This document shows, piece by piece, positions 22,676 through 31,552 of a DNA stretch of 43,505 bases. The position numbers were made by a program, and so were the translations under genes. How positions within the stretch are numbered: position 1 is the first letter of the stretch; each line of letters starts with the position of its first letter. The notes under the pieces are model-generated. The model had not been told where the DNA came from. It worked only from the letters and a program-made list of their open reading frames with translations, and did not search any database. Origin of the DNA: Gammaproteobacteria bacterium (GTDB lineage Bacteria > Pseudomonadota > Gammaproteobacteria > UBA6429 > Thiohalophilaceae); NCBI GenBank assembly GCA_024275115.1, contig JAJRZT010000103.1, positions 1-43,505 on the forward strand, read 5' to 3'.

Positions 22676-24454
22676 TTAACTTCGTTGCTGTTTATTGGTT
22701 GTTTGCTGTTTTAAGTATTGAGCGAGAAGATTATAAAGGTCATCTTTAATAATGGGCTTTTGCAAATAATCATCCATACCTGCGGCGATACAGCGCCCTC
22801 TGTCTTTGTTGTGCGCGTTGGCAGTTAATGCAATAATTGGCGTAGGCTGATTAACTTTATTTTCAAGTTCGTTCTTTCTTATTTGTCGGGTTGCTTCGAG
22901 TCCATCGAGCACTGGCATTTGGCAATCCATTAAAATTAAATCATAATTGTTTTTTGAAAATTTCTGTACCGCTTGCAGCCCATCGTTGGCGATATCGAGT
23001 GTTAAGCCAAATTTTTCCAGTATGGCTTTTGCGACGAGTTGATTAACAAGATTGTCTTCAACCAGCAGGATTGTACCGCTGAGGGGGGTAAGCTGATTTG
23101 GATGTTCGATTTTATCTTTGGGCAAGGTTGTTTGTATATTGGTGTTTAGGCTTAAGTTTAAAGTGAACCAGAATGTTGCCCCCTGGCCAAGTTGACTGTT
23201 TACACCAATTTCACCCCCCATCAAGGTAACAAGCTGTTTGCAAATAGCGAGGCCCAGGCCTGTACCACCAAATTTCCGGGTAGTGGATGAATCAACCTGG
23301 GTAAAGTCAGAAAACAATTTGTTTTGAGCGCTTTGATCGATGCCAATGCCTGAGTCTGTAATACTTAGTATCAGACTTACAGAATGGTCTTCAATCATTG
23401 AGCCTGAAATAGAAATTTTAATTGAACCTTGTTCTGTAAATTTAATCGCATTACTAGTTAGGTTTTGTAAAACCTGTTTTATTCTTAAACTGTCCCCCAT
23501 TAATTCTAGCGGACAGTTATTTTCAATGTTGTAGGTGAGCTGAATATTTTTTTCGTGGGCTTTGCTTTGAAATAAGCTAGCAATCTCCGTTGTTATTTTA
23601 TTCAGGTTAAAGGGATTGCTCTCCAAGTCCATTTTTCCAGCTTCAATTTTAGAAAAATCAAGAATGTCATTAATTATAATCAGCAGTGAGTTGCCTGAAT
23701 CCAGAATGGTATTAACATAAAGTTGTTGCTCTTCGGTTAATTCGGTTGTGGCCATTACTTGTGCCATACCAAGCACGCCATTCATTGGTGTGCGTATTTC
23801 ATGGCTCATGGTGGCAAGGAAATTACTCTTGGCGATGGATGCCGCTTCGGCCCGTGTTTTTTCGATAGCGAGCTGGCGGGTACGCTCTTCAATTTTTGTT
23901 TCGAGAACTTCATTTTGTTCCCTTACCTTCATATTAAGTGCCGATGCTTCGATTGTATTGGCACAGTTCAAAAGGATAATAGAAAGCAGACCGAGTGTTG
24001 TTTCGTTAATGCTGTCTGTGTCGAAATCAAAGGTTGCGATAAACATGCCAATCACTTTGCCGCGAATGGCGACAACATGAAACAGACGGGACAGGTTATC
24101 TTTGTCGCCATGTAAAACAACGGCACGGTTCTGGTTTAAAGCCCAGGCAAAAGTTCCTTCATTTATAGCGGTATTGGAAATCTGGTTAATATGATTAAAA
24201 GAATTTACTGGTTGGTAATAAGTTAAATTGAAATCCAGACCATCGTCATCCAGTAATAAAAACCCCATTTCATTAAGCGACATAATTTTGCGAATACGTA
24301 ACCAGACGGCATCAAGAACCATGGTTGTATCAGGTTCACCATCAAATTGCAGCAGTATGTCATCCGGTGTTGCAATGGTGTGTAGCGCATCGATAAGCTG
24401 GCTGTACATTTTTGTCATGTACTGGCTATTGTCGGTGGTGTCAGACGAACTCAT
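22676..24454 (-). CDS. cytosolic hybrid sensor histidine kinase
   Basis: A 592-residue protein without membrane segments. The N-terminal 170 residues look like a GAF-type sensor, then a coiled coil (175-205), HisKA with SHEIRTPMNG (His218), an ATPase domain (N box NLTSNAIKFT, G boxes DSGIGI and GTGLGLA) and a C-terminal receiver (about 462-580) with ILLVEDN and phosphoacceptor Asp510 in LILMDCQMP. A complete His-Asp relay with the adjacent Hpt protein is likely. Its start codon overlaps the stop of the HDOD gene (ATGA), so the two are translated together. Confidence 0.94.
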   Translation of the reverse strand: MSSSDTTDNSQYMTKMYSQLIDALHTIATPDDILLQFDGEPDTTMVLDAVWLRIRKIMSLNEMGFLLLDDDGLDFNLTYYQPVNSFNHINQISNTAINEGTFAWALNQNRAVVLHGDKDNLSRLFHVVAIRGKVIGMFIATFDFDTDSINETTLGLLSIILLNCANTIEASALNMKVREQNEVLETKIEERTRQLAIEKTRAEAASIAKSNFLATMSHEIRTPMNGVLGMAQVMATTELTEEQQLYVNTILDSGNSLLIIINDILDFSKIEAGKMDLESNPFNLNKITTEIASLFQSKAHEKNIQLTYNIENNCPLELMGDSLRIKQVLQNLTSNAIKFTEQGSIKISISGSMIEDHSVSLILSITDSGIGIDQSAQNKLFSDFTQVDSSTTRKFGGTGLGLAICKQLVTLMGGEIGVNSQLGQGATFWFTLNLSLNTNIQTTLPKDKIEHPNQLTPLSGTILLVEDNLVNQLVAKAILEKFGLTLDIANDGLQAVQKFSKNNYDLILMDCQMPVLDGLEATRQIRKNELENKVNQPTPIIALTANAHNKDRGRCIAAGMDDYLQKPIIKDDLYNLLAQYLKQQTTNKQQRS

Positions 24455-25338
24455 GCTACCCCCGACTTGGCTACTTCTTCATCTTGGCTATCGCTTCCGA
24501 GAACGAACTCAACTGCAATGTTATATTGTTTGTTGAGTTCATCAATAACGGTGCTAATAATGGCATCCGGTAAGCCAATGCAATCCCATGCCTGATTGTC
24601 TAACGTTGGAACACGGTGTTCGCCACTGCTTCCCAGTTGCAGGCTGTTGGCAATAATATCGGCAACATGAATGACGGCGACTTCATCTTTGAAGTCTGCA
24701 CTGCGCCTGGGGACGTGATGATATGCGGTAGAGTCAATTAACTGAGCAGGGAGTTCCCATTCTTTTAATAACATGCCGCCTAATTTTGCATGGTCAAATC
24801 CAAGCACTTCTTTTTCTTCTTTAAATAATAGTTGTTGTGTTTGTTTTGCCTGCAACATTGCCTGACTGATTTCGCTGGGCACTTCTTTAAACATAATCAG
24901 CCGACCAATATCATGTAATAGCCCGGCCAGAAAAAAATATTCAACGTTGGCGGCGCGCCGTAATGAGGCGATGATACGGGCACTTACCGCACAGGCAATA
25001 CTGTGACGCCAGAACATTTCCATATTAATAAGTTCTTCGGGTATATCTTTAAACAGTTTCATAACGGAGCTGGCTAAAACCAGTGCGCGTAGTTGCTGAG
25101 TACCAATAATAGTGATGGCTTGTGAAATAGAGTCAATTTTGTTGGGGAAATTAAACATCGCACTGTTTGCAAGACGTAACAGGCGCGCAGAAAGCGCAGT
25201 ATCTTCACTGAGGATATCAACGAGGTATTGATTACTGCAGTTCACATTGTTTAAGGCTTCGTCTATTTTGATATAGATGGTGGGTAAACTTGCAACCTGC
25301 AGTGTGCCCTGAATAATATGTTACGCACTACGCGCCAT
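24451..25338 (-). pseudogene. HDOD-domain signalling protein with an in-frame TAA at codon 6
   Basis: The HDOD domain (a catalytically degenerate HD hydrolase fold used in signalling) covers most of the protein: LSARLLRLANSAMF, ITIIGTQQLRALVLASSVMK, FFLAGLLHDIGRLIMF and AYHHVP. From the ATG at 25338, preceded by AAGG, the frame reads MARSA, then TAA (25323-25321), then HIIQGTLQVASLPTIYIKID, where LPTIYIKI is the usual first helix of HDOD proteins. The longest open frame without the stop starts only at a GTG at 25245, inside that helix region. Either the gene carries a nonsense mutation, the stop is a base error, or initiation occurs at a rare codon such as ATT between them. Confidence 0.72.
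25321..25323 (-). other. in-frame TAA near the start of the HDOD gene
   Basis: Codon 6 counted from the ATG at 25338. Coding potential with HDOD similarity continues directly behind it. A CAA to TAA transition would explain it. Confidence 0.6.
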
Positions 25339-25340
25339 GT

Positions 25341-25667
25341 TTAGCTTACCTTGTTATCGATATAGTGGTTTTGCCAGTGCTGAAAAAGGTTTTTAATGAC
25401 CGGGTGGTTCAGATCGTTGTGTTGAAAGTGAATTTTTGCAAGCCGGTTGGCCTCTTCAACCAGCTCGGGCGGGTAATTTTTTTTCTTCTCTTCGGCTTCG
25501 GCATCACCTTTAATCTCGACTTCCAGTATTCCCCAGGTGTTAAAAACACGTAGATGTTTTTCACTTAAAATGACGCCAGTTTTCAATAATACGCGCCCTT
25601 GCCTGTCTACCACATCGGCATCCAGTTCCATACCGATTTCTACATTGTCCAATAGTATTTTTGCCAT
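25341..25667 (-). CDS. small HDOD-operon protein of unknown function
   Basis: A 108-residue soluble protein: a beta-rich N-terminal half (MAKILLDNVEIGMELDADVV, then DRQGRVLLKTGVILSEKHLR) followed by a charged linker and a helical tail (YPPELVEEANRLAKIHFQ). The N-terminal pattern resembles the short domain that precedes some HD-GYP and HDOD modules, here as a separate protein. It is the first gene of the operon with the HDOD, hybrid kinase and Hpt genes (2-nt gap to the HDOD ATG). The biochemical function is unknown to me. Confidence 0.75.
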   Translation of the reverse strand: MAKILLDNVEIGMELDADVVDRQGRVLLKTGVILSEKHLRVFNTWGILEVEIKGDAEAEEKKKNYPPELVEEANRLAKIHFQHNDLNHPVIKNLFQHWQNHYIDNKVS

Positions 25668-25913
25668 TAGGTTTGGTGTCTTTATTTTGCCCGTTAATTA
25701 TGGTGCTCACTGGGTTGAAAACTACCGGTTTGTTTAGGCATTTTCTGTCTTAAAGCATGCTTTTATATCGGCTAATGAAGCTGAAACCTTAAATTTAAGT
25801 GACTGAATAAATATGCAAAATCCACTATCGGCAAAATTCAGACCAGATTTGGCATCGAAAGACAATAATTCGACATTTTTAGCTTAATAATGAAAAATAC
25901 TTCAACATTTATA

Positions 25914-25943
25914 TTGACACAGACCAGCCTGCTAAACGAGAAT
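25914..25943 (+). promoter_or_regulatory. sigma-70 promoter of the tRNA-tuf cluster
   Basis: TTGACA (25914-25919), an 18-nt spacer and GAGAAT (25938-25943), followed by a G/C-rich discriminator (GTGCGGC) typical of stringently controlled stable-RNA promoters. The start site would be about 9 nt before tRNA-Tyr. The 290-nt gap around it holds no gene that I can see. Confidence 0.6.
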
Positions 25944-25959
25944 GTGCGGCTTCATTCGA

Positions 25960-26044
25960 GGAGGGGTTCCCGAGTGGCCAAAGGGATCAGACTGTAAATC
26001 TGACGGCTCCGCCTTCGGAGGTTCGAATCCTCCCCCCTCCACCA
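25960..26044 (+). tRNA. tyrU: tRNA-Tyr (anticodon GTA)
   Basis: 85-nt tRNA with a long variable arm (class II), acceptor GGAGGGG/CCCCTCC, anticodon stem CAGA/TCTG with loop CTGTAAA region, and encoded CCA. Confidence 0.97.
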
Positions 26045-26187
26045 TTTTCACTGTTGTGAAGATTTGGAATGAATTGAGTGGATAATGCTCCTATGGAAGT
26101 TATAGTAGTGAGCGCTGTGGATAAAGCATGGCAATAAGTTTGTGAGAATTTAGCGTTGCGGTAAATCGCGGCGAAAAGGCAGGATCT

Positions 26188-26262
26188 GCGGGTGTAGTTC
26201 AATGGCTAGAGCCTCAGCCTTCCAAGCTGATAATGAGGGTTCGAATCCCTTCACCCGCTCCA
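26188..26262 (+). tRNA. glyT: tRNA-Gly (anticodon TCC)
   Basis: 75-nt tRNA: acceptor GCGGGTG/CACCCGC, anticodon loop CTTCCAA, T arm GTTCGAA, encoded CCA with discriminator T. Confidence 0.97.
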
Positions 26263-26319
26263 AATTATGCTTGTGGCTGCTAGAGAATGTTTAGCTATGT
26301 TGGCCCTGTGATTGTTTTG

Positions 26320-26389
<70 letters not shown>

Positions 26390-26395
<6 letters not shown>

Positions 26396-26480
26396 GTTTT
26401 TATTGGTGCGAATGGGAATTAAGTCAAGCGCTCCAGTTTTTTCTGGTGCGAATGGAAATAAAGCCAGGCGCTCCAGTTTT
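26390..26480 (+). repeat. 40-bp tandem repeat growing out of the tRNA-Thr 3' end
   Basis: GCTCCAGTTTT recurs at 26390, 26430 and 26470, exactly 40 bp apart, with the intervening TGGTGCGAATGG...AA.TC/CAGGC shared by units 1 and 2. The first unit begins inside the tRNA (discriminator and CCA). Two complete units and a partial third are present, between tRNA-Thr and tuf. Confidence 0.85.
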
Positions 26481-26551
26481 AAGTGAAGTTTTAATAGTAG
26501 TAAAAGTAAGTTTAATTATTAATTATATTATATAGAGTAGAGGGCAAAACG

Positions 26552-27742
26552 GTGTCAAAGGAAAAATTTGAACGAACTAAACCCCATGTTAACGTGGGAA
26601 CAATTGGTCACGTCGATCACGGCAAAACCACCTTAACAGCGGCGATTACAAAAGTAATGGCAGAAATGCACGGTGGTGAATTCAAAGACTACGCAAACAT
26701 TGACAGCGCACCAGAAGAACGCGAACGCGGCATCACCATTGCCACCGCCCACGTTGAATATGAAAGCGACAACCGTCACTACGCACACGTAGATTGCCCT
26801 GGACACGCCGATTACGTCAAAAACATGATCACCGGTGCCGCCCAAATGGACGGCGCGATTTTAGTTTGTAGCGCAGCCGATGGCCCGATGCCGCAAACGC
26901 GAGAACACATCCTGTTATCCCGTCAGGTTGGCGTTCCTTATATTATTGTCTACATGAACAAAGCCGACATGGTTGACGACGACGAGCTCTTAGAACTCGT
27001 TGAAATGGAAATCCGCGAATTATTAGATTCATACGACTTCCCTGGCGATGACACCCCGGTTATTATCGGTTCAGCCTTAAAAGCACTCGAAGGCGACACC
27101 TCCGACATTGGCGTGCCATCCATCGTTAAATTAGTCGAAGAAATGGACAACTACTTCCCACTACCAGAACGCGCCGTTGACGGTGACTTCTTAATGCCAG
27201 TGGAAGACGTCTTCTCTATATCCGGTCGTGGCACCGTTGTTACCGGCCGAATCGAACGCGGCATAGTCAAAGTGGGCGAAGAAATCGAAATTGTCGGCAT
27301 CAAAGACACCGCCACCACAACCTGTACCGGCGTAGAAATGTTCCGCAAACTTCTAGATGAAGGCATGGCAGGCGACAACGTCGGTATCCTGTTACGCGGC
27401 ACCAAACGCGAAGAAGTGGAGCGTGGTCAGGTACTCGCAAAACCGGGTTCAATCACGCCACACACCAAATTTGAAGCCGAAGTGTACATCTTAGGCAAAG
27501 ACGAAGGTGGGCGACATACGCCTTTCTTCAATGGCTACCGTCCGCAGTTTTATTTCCGAACCACGGACGTGACCGGTGCCTGTGATTTACCCGAAGGCAT
27601 CGAAATGGTCATGCCAGGCGACAACGTACAAATGGTCGTAACGTTAATCGCACCGATAGCAATGGAAGACGGTTTACGTTTTGCTATCCGTGAAGGTGGC
27701 CGTACCGTGGGTGCGGGTGTGGTTGCTAAAGTAATCGAATAG
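26552..27742 (+). CDS. tufB: elongation factor Tu, copy 1
   Basis: EF-Tu brings aminoacyl-tRNA to the ribosome as a GTP complex. The 396-residue protein is complete: GHVDHGKT (19-26), the switch region RGITI, DCPGH, NKAD, and full domains II and III ending VVAKVIE. GTG is the start, set by homology to the [20 protein letters not shown] beginning. Codon choice is clearly C-ending for His, Asn, Tyr and Asp, unlike the T-ending bias of the neighbouring RNA polymerase genes. Its first 125 nt and 13 nt of leader are identical to the second copy at 43381. Confidence 0.98.
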   Translation: MSKEKFERTKPHVNVGTIGHVDHGKTTLTAAITKVMAEMHGGEFKDYANIDSAPEERERGITIATAHVEYESDNRHYAHVDCPGHADYVKNMITGAAQMDGAILVCSAADGPMPQTREHILLSRQVGVPYIIVYMNKADMVDDDELLELVEMEIRELLDSYDFPGDDTPVIIGSALKALEGDTSDIGVPSIVKLVEEMDNYFPLPERAVDGDFLMPVEDVFSISGRGTVVTGRIERGIVKVGEEIEIVGIKDTATTTCTGVEMFRKLLDEGMAGDNVGILLRGTKREEVERGQVLAKPGSITPHTKFEAEVYILGKDEGGRHTPFFNGYRPQFYFRTTDVTGACDLPEGIEMVMPGDNVQMVVTLIAPIAMEDGLRFAIREGGRTVGAGVVAKVIE

Positions 27743-27797
27743 CGGGTTATTGAATAACATATTAATATAGTAAAGAGGTTCGAAAAAAACTGTTATT

Positions 27798-27873
<76 letters not shown>

Positions 27874-27919
27874 TTTTTATGGCATGGTTAATTAGTTGGT
27901 AACAGGTTTTAAATACAGC

Positions 27920-28255
27920 ATGGATAAAATAAAGTTTGCAATTGTTTTGGTGCTAGTCGCCGCGGGTATATATGGTTTTTATCATTATACTGACGAAGCA
28001 TTTTTATTCCGTGTGCTCGGTTTGCTAGTGGTTATTGCGGTTGCTTTTGGCATCGTGGTAACCACGCAGGCGGGTGCCAACGGGGTTAACTTCGGCCGGG
28101 CGGCCGTGGTTGAAATGCGTAAAACAGTCTGGCCAACCAAAAAAGAAACAATGCAAACAACCGGCATAGTGATGATAATGGTTATTATCATGGGACTGGT
28201 TTTATGGTTATTCGATACGATTTTAGTTTCAATTATTCGTTGGCTGACGAGTTAA
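27920..28255 (+). CDS. secE: protein translocase subunit SecE
   Basis: SecE stabilises the SecYEG channel in the inner membrane. About 111 residues with three membrane segments (about 5-22, 30-48 and 85-105) and the conserved amphipathic region plus EMRKTVWPTKKET. This is the three-helix gammaproteobacterial form. The ATG at 27920 is taken; an in-frame TTG at 27896 would add eight residues. It precedes nusG by 26 nt. Confidence 0.95.
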   Translation: MDKIKFAIVLVLVAAGIYGFYHYTDEAFLFRVLGLLVVIAVAFGIVVTTQAGANGVNFGRAAVVEMRKTVWPTKKETMQTTGIVMIMVIIMGLVLWLFDTILVSIIRWLTS

Positions 28256-28281
28256 TCACTTAGGGCTAAAGGGAGATAAAC

Positions 28282-28815
28282 GTGGCATTACGTTGGTATG
28301 TTGTACACGCCTACTCAGGTTTTGAAGCACACGTGCAGCGTGCTTTAAAAGAGCGTATTGATCTGGCTGGCGCACAAGATCAGTTTGGCGAAATTATGGT
28401 GCCAACTGAAGAAGTTGTAGAAATGCGTGGTGGAACGCAACGTAAAAGCGAGCGTAAATTTTTCCCCGGTTATGTTCTGGTGCAAATGGAACTCACCGAC
28501 GAAACCTGGCATTTAGTTAAAGAAGTCCCTCGTGTGATGGGCTTTATTGGTGGTACAGCGAATAAGCCTGCACCGATTAGCGATAAAGAAGCGGAAACGA
28601 TTTTAGACCGTGTTCAGGAAGGTGTTGAAAAACCTCGTCCGAAAGTATTGTTTGAAGCGGGTGAAGTGGTTCGTATTACCGAAGGCCCATTTAATGACTT
28701 TAATGGTGTCGTTGAAGAAGTGGATTATGACAAGAGCCGCTTACGTGTTGAAGTGTCTATTTTTGGTCGTTCAACACCGGTTGATCTTGAATTTAGCCAG
28801 GTAGAAAAAAGCTAG
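28282..28815 (+). CDS. nusG: transcription termination/antitermination factor NusG
   Basis: NusG binds RNA polymerase and couples it to Rho or to the ribosome. The 177-residue protein has the NGN domain ([35 protein letters not shown]) and the C-terminal KOW domain ([20 protein letters not shown]). GTG start. Length is normal. Confidence 0.97.
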   Translation: MALRWYVVHAYSGFEAHVQRALKERIDLAGAQDQFGEIMVPTEEVVEMRGGTQRKSERKFFPGYVLVQMELTDETWHLVKEVPRVMGFIGGTANKPAPISDKEAETILDRVQEGVEKPRPKVLFEAGEVVRITEGPFNDFNGVVEEVDYDKSRLRVEVSIFGRSTPVDLEFSQVEKS

Positions 28816-28957
28816 TAAAAGAGTTAAAAATTTTATGGCTGCGAGGGCTGTTTTTTAAAACAAACCTTGTAGTTTTTTGTAACCCCGGGGAGCCGAGGTT
28901 GGTTATCGATAATCTAATAGCCAAACTAAGGCGTATGCACCCGCAAGGAGAAAAAAC
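28816..28957 (+). promoter_or_regulatory. nusG-rplK intergenic leader
   Basis: 142 nt without a gene. It contains a CCCCGGGG palindrome (28882-28889) and GGAGCCGAGG just after it, and leads into a strong AAGGAG before rplK. In enterobacteria this leader binds ribosomal protein L1 for feedback control of rplKA. I cannot confirm an L1 site here. Confidence 0.35.
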
Positions 28958-29389
28958 ATGGCAAAGAAGATAGAAGCCTATATTAAGCTGCAAGTTGCAG
29001 CTGGCGAAGCAAATCCAAGTCCACCGGTTGGTCCTGCTTTAGGTCAACATGGTGTCAACATCATGGATTTTTGTAAAGCATTTAATGCAAAAACACAAGG
29101 TGTGGAAAAAGGCTTACCTACTCCAGTTGTGATCACAGTTTATTCGGATCGTAGCTTTACGTTTGTAACCAAAACACCACCAGCAGCCGTTCTTTTGAAG
29201 AAAGCGGCGGGCATCCCTAAAGGTTCCGGTGTGCCTAACAGAGATAAGGTTGGCAAAGTATCACGCGCGCAGCTTGAAGAAATTGTAAAAATGAAAGAAC
29301 CCGATCTTACTGCCGCCAGCATGGATGCAGCCGTTCGTACTATTGCAGGCACTGCACGTAGTATGGGTCTTGAAACGGAGGGTGTGTAA
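28958..29389 (+). CDS. rplK: 50S ribosomal protein L11
   Basis: A component of the GTPase-associated centre of the large subunit, needed for stringent-factor activation. 143 residues with the conserved [20 protein letters not shown] and GTARSMGLE segments. ATG start behind AAGGAG. The next gene starts at the base directly after its stop. Confidence 0.98.
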   Translation: MAKKIEAYIKLQVAAGEANPSPPVGPALGQHGVNIMDFCKAFNAKTQGVEKGLPTPVVITVYSDRSFTFVTKTPPAAVLLKKAAGIPKGSGVPNRDKVGKVSRAQLEEIVKMKEPDLTAASMDAAVRTIAGTARSMGLETEGV

Positions 29390-30085
29390 ATGGCTAAGTT
29401 ATCAAAAAGAGCAAAAGTGTGTGCTGAAAAGCTCGAAGTGGGCAAGCAGTACGAAGCGGACACAGCTTTTAGCTTATTAAAAGAATTACCAAAAGCAAAA
29501 TTTACCGAAGCGGTTGATGTTTCAATTAACCTTGGGGTTGACCCACGTAAATCAGACCAGGTTGTTCGTGGCGCCTGTGTATTACCAAACGGTACCGGCA
29601 AAACGGTTCGTGTTGCGGTATTTACCCAAGGTGAAAATGCCGATAAAGCAACGGCAGCCGGTGCAGACATTGTCGGTATGGATGATTTAGCCGAAAGCAT
29701 CAAAGGCGGTAATCTCGACTTTGACGTAGTCATTGCATCGCCTGACGCAATGCGTGTGGTGGGTCAGCTTGGTACTATTTTAGGCCCTCGTGGTTTAATG
29801 CCTAACCCGAAAGTGGGCACGGTAACCCCCGATGTTGAAACAGCGGTTAAAAATGCAAAATCAGGTCAGGTTCGCTTCCGTACCGATAAGGCGGGCATTA
29901 TTCATGCACGTATTGGTAATGTTGATTTTGAAGGGGCTGCATTAAAGCAAAACCTGGAAGTATTATTGATTGACCTGAAAAAAGCCAAACCGGCTTCAGC
30001 AAAAGGCCACTATTTTAAGAAGATTTCAATTTCGAGCACAATGGGGCCTGGAATTGCAATTGATCAAGCAACGTTAGAAATATAA
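29390..30085 (+). CDS. rplA: 50S ribosomal protein L1
   Basis: L1 forms the mobile L1 stalk and in many bacteria represses its own operon. 231 residues with [27 protein letters not shown] and the C-terminal ISSTMGPGI motif. Complete. Confidence 0.98.
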   Translation: MAKLSKRAKVCAEKLEVGKQYEADTAFSLLKELPKAKFTEAVDVSINLGVDPRKSDQVVRGACVLPNGTGKTVRVAVFTQGENADKATAAGADIVGMDDLAESIKGGNLDFDVVIASPDAMRVVGQLGTILGPRGLMPNPKVGTVTPDVETAVKNAKSGQVRFRTDKAGIIHARIGNVDFEGAALKQNLEVLLIDLKKAKPASAKGHYFKKISISSTMGPGIAIDQATLEI

Positions 30086-30121
30086 GTTTCAATTTATATA
30101 TTTGATGTTGTAAAAACTTTG

Positions 30122-30260
30122 GGTTTTGGTTGCTATTTTTAGCGGCCAAAACCGTCAAAGACCGTAGGCAGACAATGGGTTTATAGCTTTATGAGCTAGT
30201 GGTTAAATCCGGCGTCAGTAAAAGAGATGCTCTACCTGCGCAGGCGGTGACCAACAAGAA
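30122..30260 (+). ncRNA. ribosomal protein L10 leader
   Basis: The leader of rplJ contains the features of the L10-binding autoregulatory RNA: ACCGTAGGCAGACAATGGG (30161-30179) and CTACCTGCGCAGGCGGTGACC (30232-30252) flanking a central arm. A perfect 13-bp hairpin (30122-30134 with 30141-30153) precedes it. L10-L12 complex binding here represses rplJL translation in the family. The rest of the gap to the rplJ start (up to 30386) has no gene. Confidence 0.8.
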
Positions 30261-30386
30261 ATTTTTCTAAATTTTCTATAGGTTCTTACCGTAGGGGTAG
30301 CAAGTAGTACCGATTTATCTGTATCGCTTGTTGCATATTTTAGTTCGCGCTTGAATTTTAAGCGTATGAAAGTGAAGGAGGTTTAC

Positions 30387-30917
30387 GTGGCACTTAGCTT
30401 AGATGAAAAGAAGGCTATTGTAGCAGACGTTGCCGAAATCGCTGCCACAGCACACAGTGCTGTATTAGCAGAATACAATGGCTTGTCAGCAGAGAAAATG
30501 ACCGAATTACGTGCGAAAGCGCGCGAAAATGGTGTTTATCTGCGTGTTATTAAAAATAATCTTGCCAAACGTGCAGTCGAAGGTACTGAATTCGAATGCA
30601 TGGTAGAAGCTTTTGTTGGCCCCATGGTCTATGCGTTTTCGCAGGAAGACCCGGGTTGTGCCGCAAGAGTTTTAAAAGATTTTGCTAAAGAGAATGCAGC
30701 TTTGGTGGTCAAAGCATTGGCCGTGGGTGGGCAGCTATTAGCTGCAAATGAACTTGATCGTTTAGCAAGTTTACCAACCAAAGATCAAGCGATCAGCATG
30801 TTGATGTCTGTCATGCAAGCGCCGATCACCAAACTTGCTCAAACCCTCAACGAGGTTCCAGGCAAGCTTACTCGTACAGTGGCAGCTATCCGCGATCAGA
30901 AACAAGACGCGGCATAA
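30387..30917 (+). CDS. rplJ: 50S ribosomal protein L10
   Basis: L10 anchors L7/L12 dimers to the ribosome stalk. The start is the GTG at 30387 behind AAGGAGG, giving MALSLDEKKAIVADVAEIAA and 176 residues. An upstream in-frame ATG would add 12 residues that do not match the family. The NNLAKRAVEGT and PGKLTRTVAAIRDQK segments are conserved. Confidence 0.97.
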   Translation: MALSLDEKKAIVADVAEIAATAHSAVLAEYNGLSAEKMTELRAKARENGVYLRVIKNNLAKRAVEGTEFECMVEAFVGPMVYAFSQEDPGCAARVLKDFAKENAALVVKALAVGGQLLAANELDRLASLPTKDQAISMLMSVMQAPITKLAQTLNEVPGKLTRTVAAIRDQKQDAA

Positions 30918-30995
30918 GCAACTTAATACTATTAATTATTTTCTCAGTCTTAATTGAAATAGGATTGGCTGAGGTAACAAAATTGGAGAAAACTC

Positions 30996-31373
30996 ATGGC
31001 AGTTTCAAAAGATGATATTTTAGAATCAATCAGCAATATGACAGTAATGGACGTTGTTGACTTAATCGAAGCAATGGAAGAAAAATTCGGCGTTTCTGCA
31101 GCAGCAGCCGTTGCCGCAGCACCCGCAGCCGCTGCCGGTGATGCAGCTGCAGCAGAAGAAAAGACTGAATTTGATGTTGTAATGACTTCTTTCGGTGGCA
31201 ACAAAATTTCTGTGATTAAAGCTGTTCGCGGTATCACAGGCTTAGGTTTGAAAGAAGCGAAAGAAATGGTTGAAGGTGTTCCATCTACAATCAAAGAAGC
31301 GGCAGCAAAAGCTGAAGCTGAAGATATCAAAAAGCAGCTTGAAGAGGCTGGTGCTGAAGTTGACCTTAAATAG
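30996..31373 (+). CDS. rplL: 50S ribosomal protein L7/L12
   Basis: The stalk protein that recruits translation GTPases. 125 residues: N-terminal dimerisation domain, Ala-rich hinge ([20 protein letters not shown]) and globular domain ([20 protein letters not shown]). Complete, ATG behind GGAG. Confidence 0.98.
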   Translation: MAVSKDDILESISNMTVMDVVDLIEAMEEKFGVSAAAAVAAAPAAAAGDAAAAEEKTEFDVVMTSFGGNKISVIKAVRGITGLGLKEAKEMVEGVPSTIKEAAAKAEAEDIKKQLEEAGAEVDLK

Positions 31374-31475
31374 TCAATTTTACGCATTAGGTTAGAAATA
31401 ACTTGCAAATTGATGCATTTACTGGTAAAAATCTGCCAATCACAATGGTCGGCAAGAAAATTACTCCAGTAAACG

Positions 31476-31552
31476 ATACAAATAGACGTTACGCTGCGTC
31501 CTGTTAGCTTTTGCTAACAGGTTCGTGGCGTGCTTCTGTTTGTATTTTTTTA
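31476..31552 (+). terminator. rplL-rpoB attenuator / processing hairpin
   Basis: A long hairpin: inner perfect stem CCTGTTAGC/GCTAACAGG (31500-31508/31513-31521, loop TTTT), outer arms pairing ATACAAATAG (31476) with CTGTTTGTAT (31536-31545), then seven T. The position matches the E. coli rplL-rpoB attenuator and RNase III site, which lowers rpoBC expression relative to ribosomal proteins. Confidence 0.75.

Noticed and set aside
25245..25247. GTG at 25245 as the true HDOD start
   Set aside because: It would drop the conserved LPTIYIKIDEAL helix that lies just upstream in frame. It is kept only as an alternative.
25987..26202. Minus-strand open frame across tRNA-Tyr
   Set aside because: It runs through tRNA genes and is a frame artefact.
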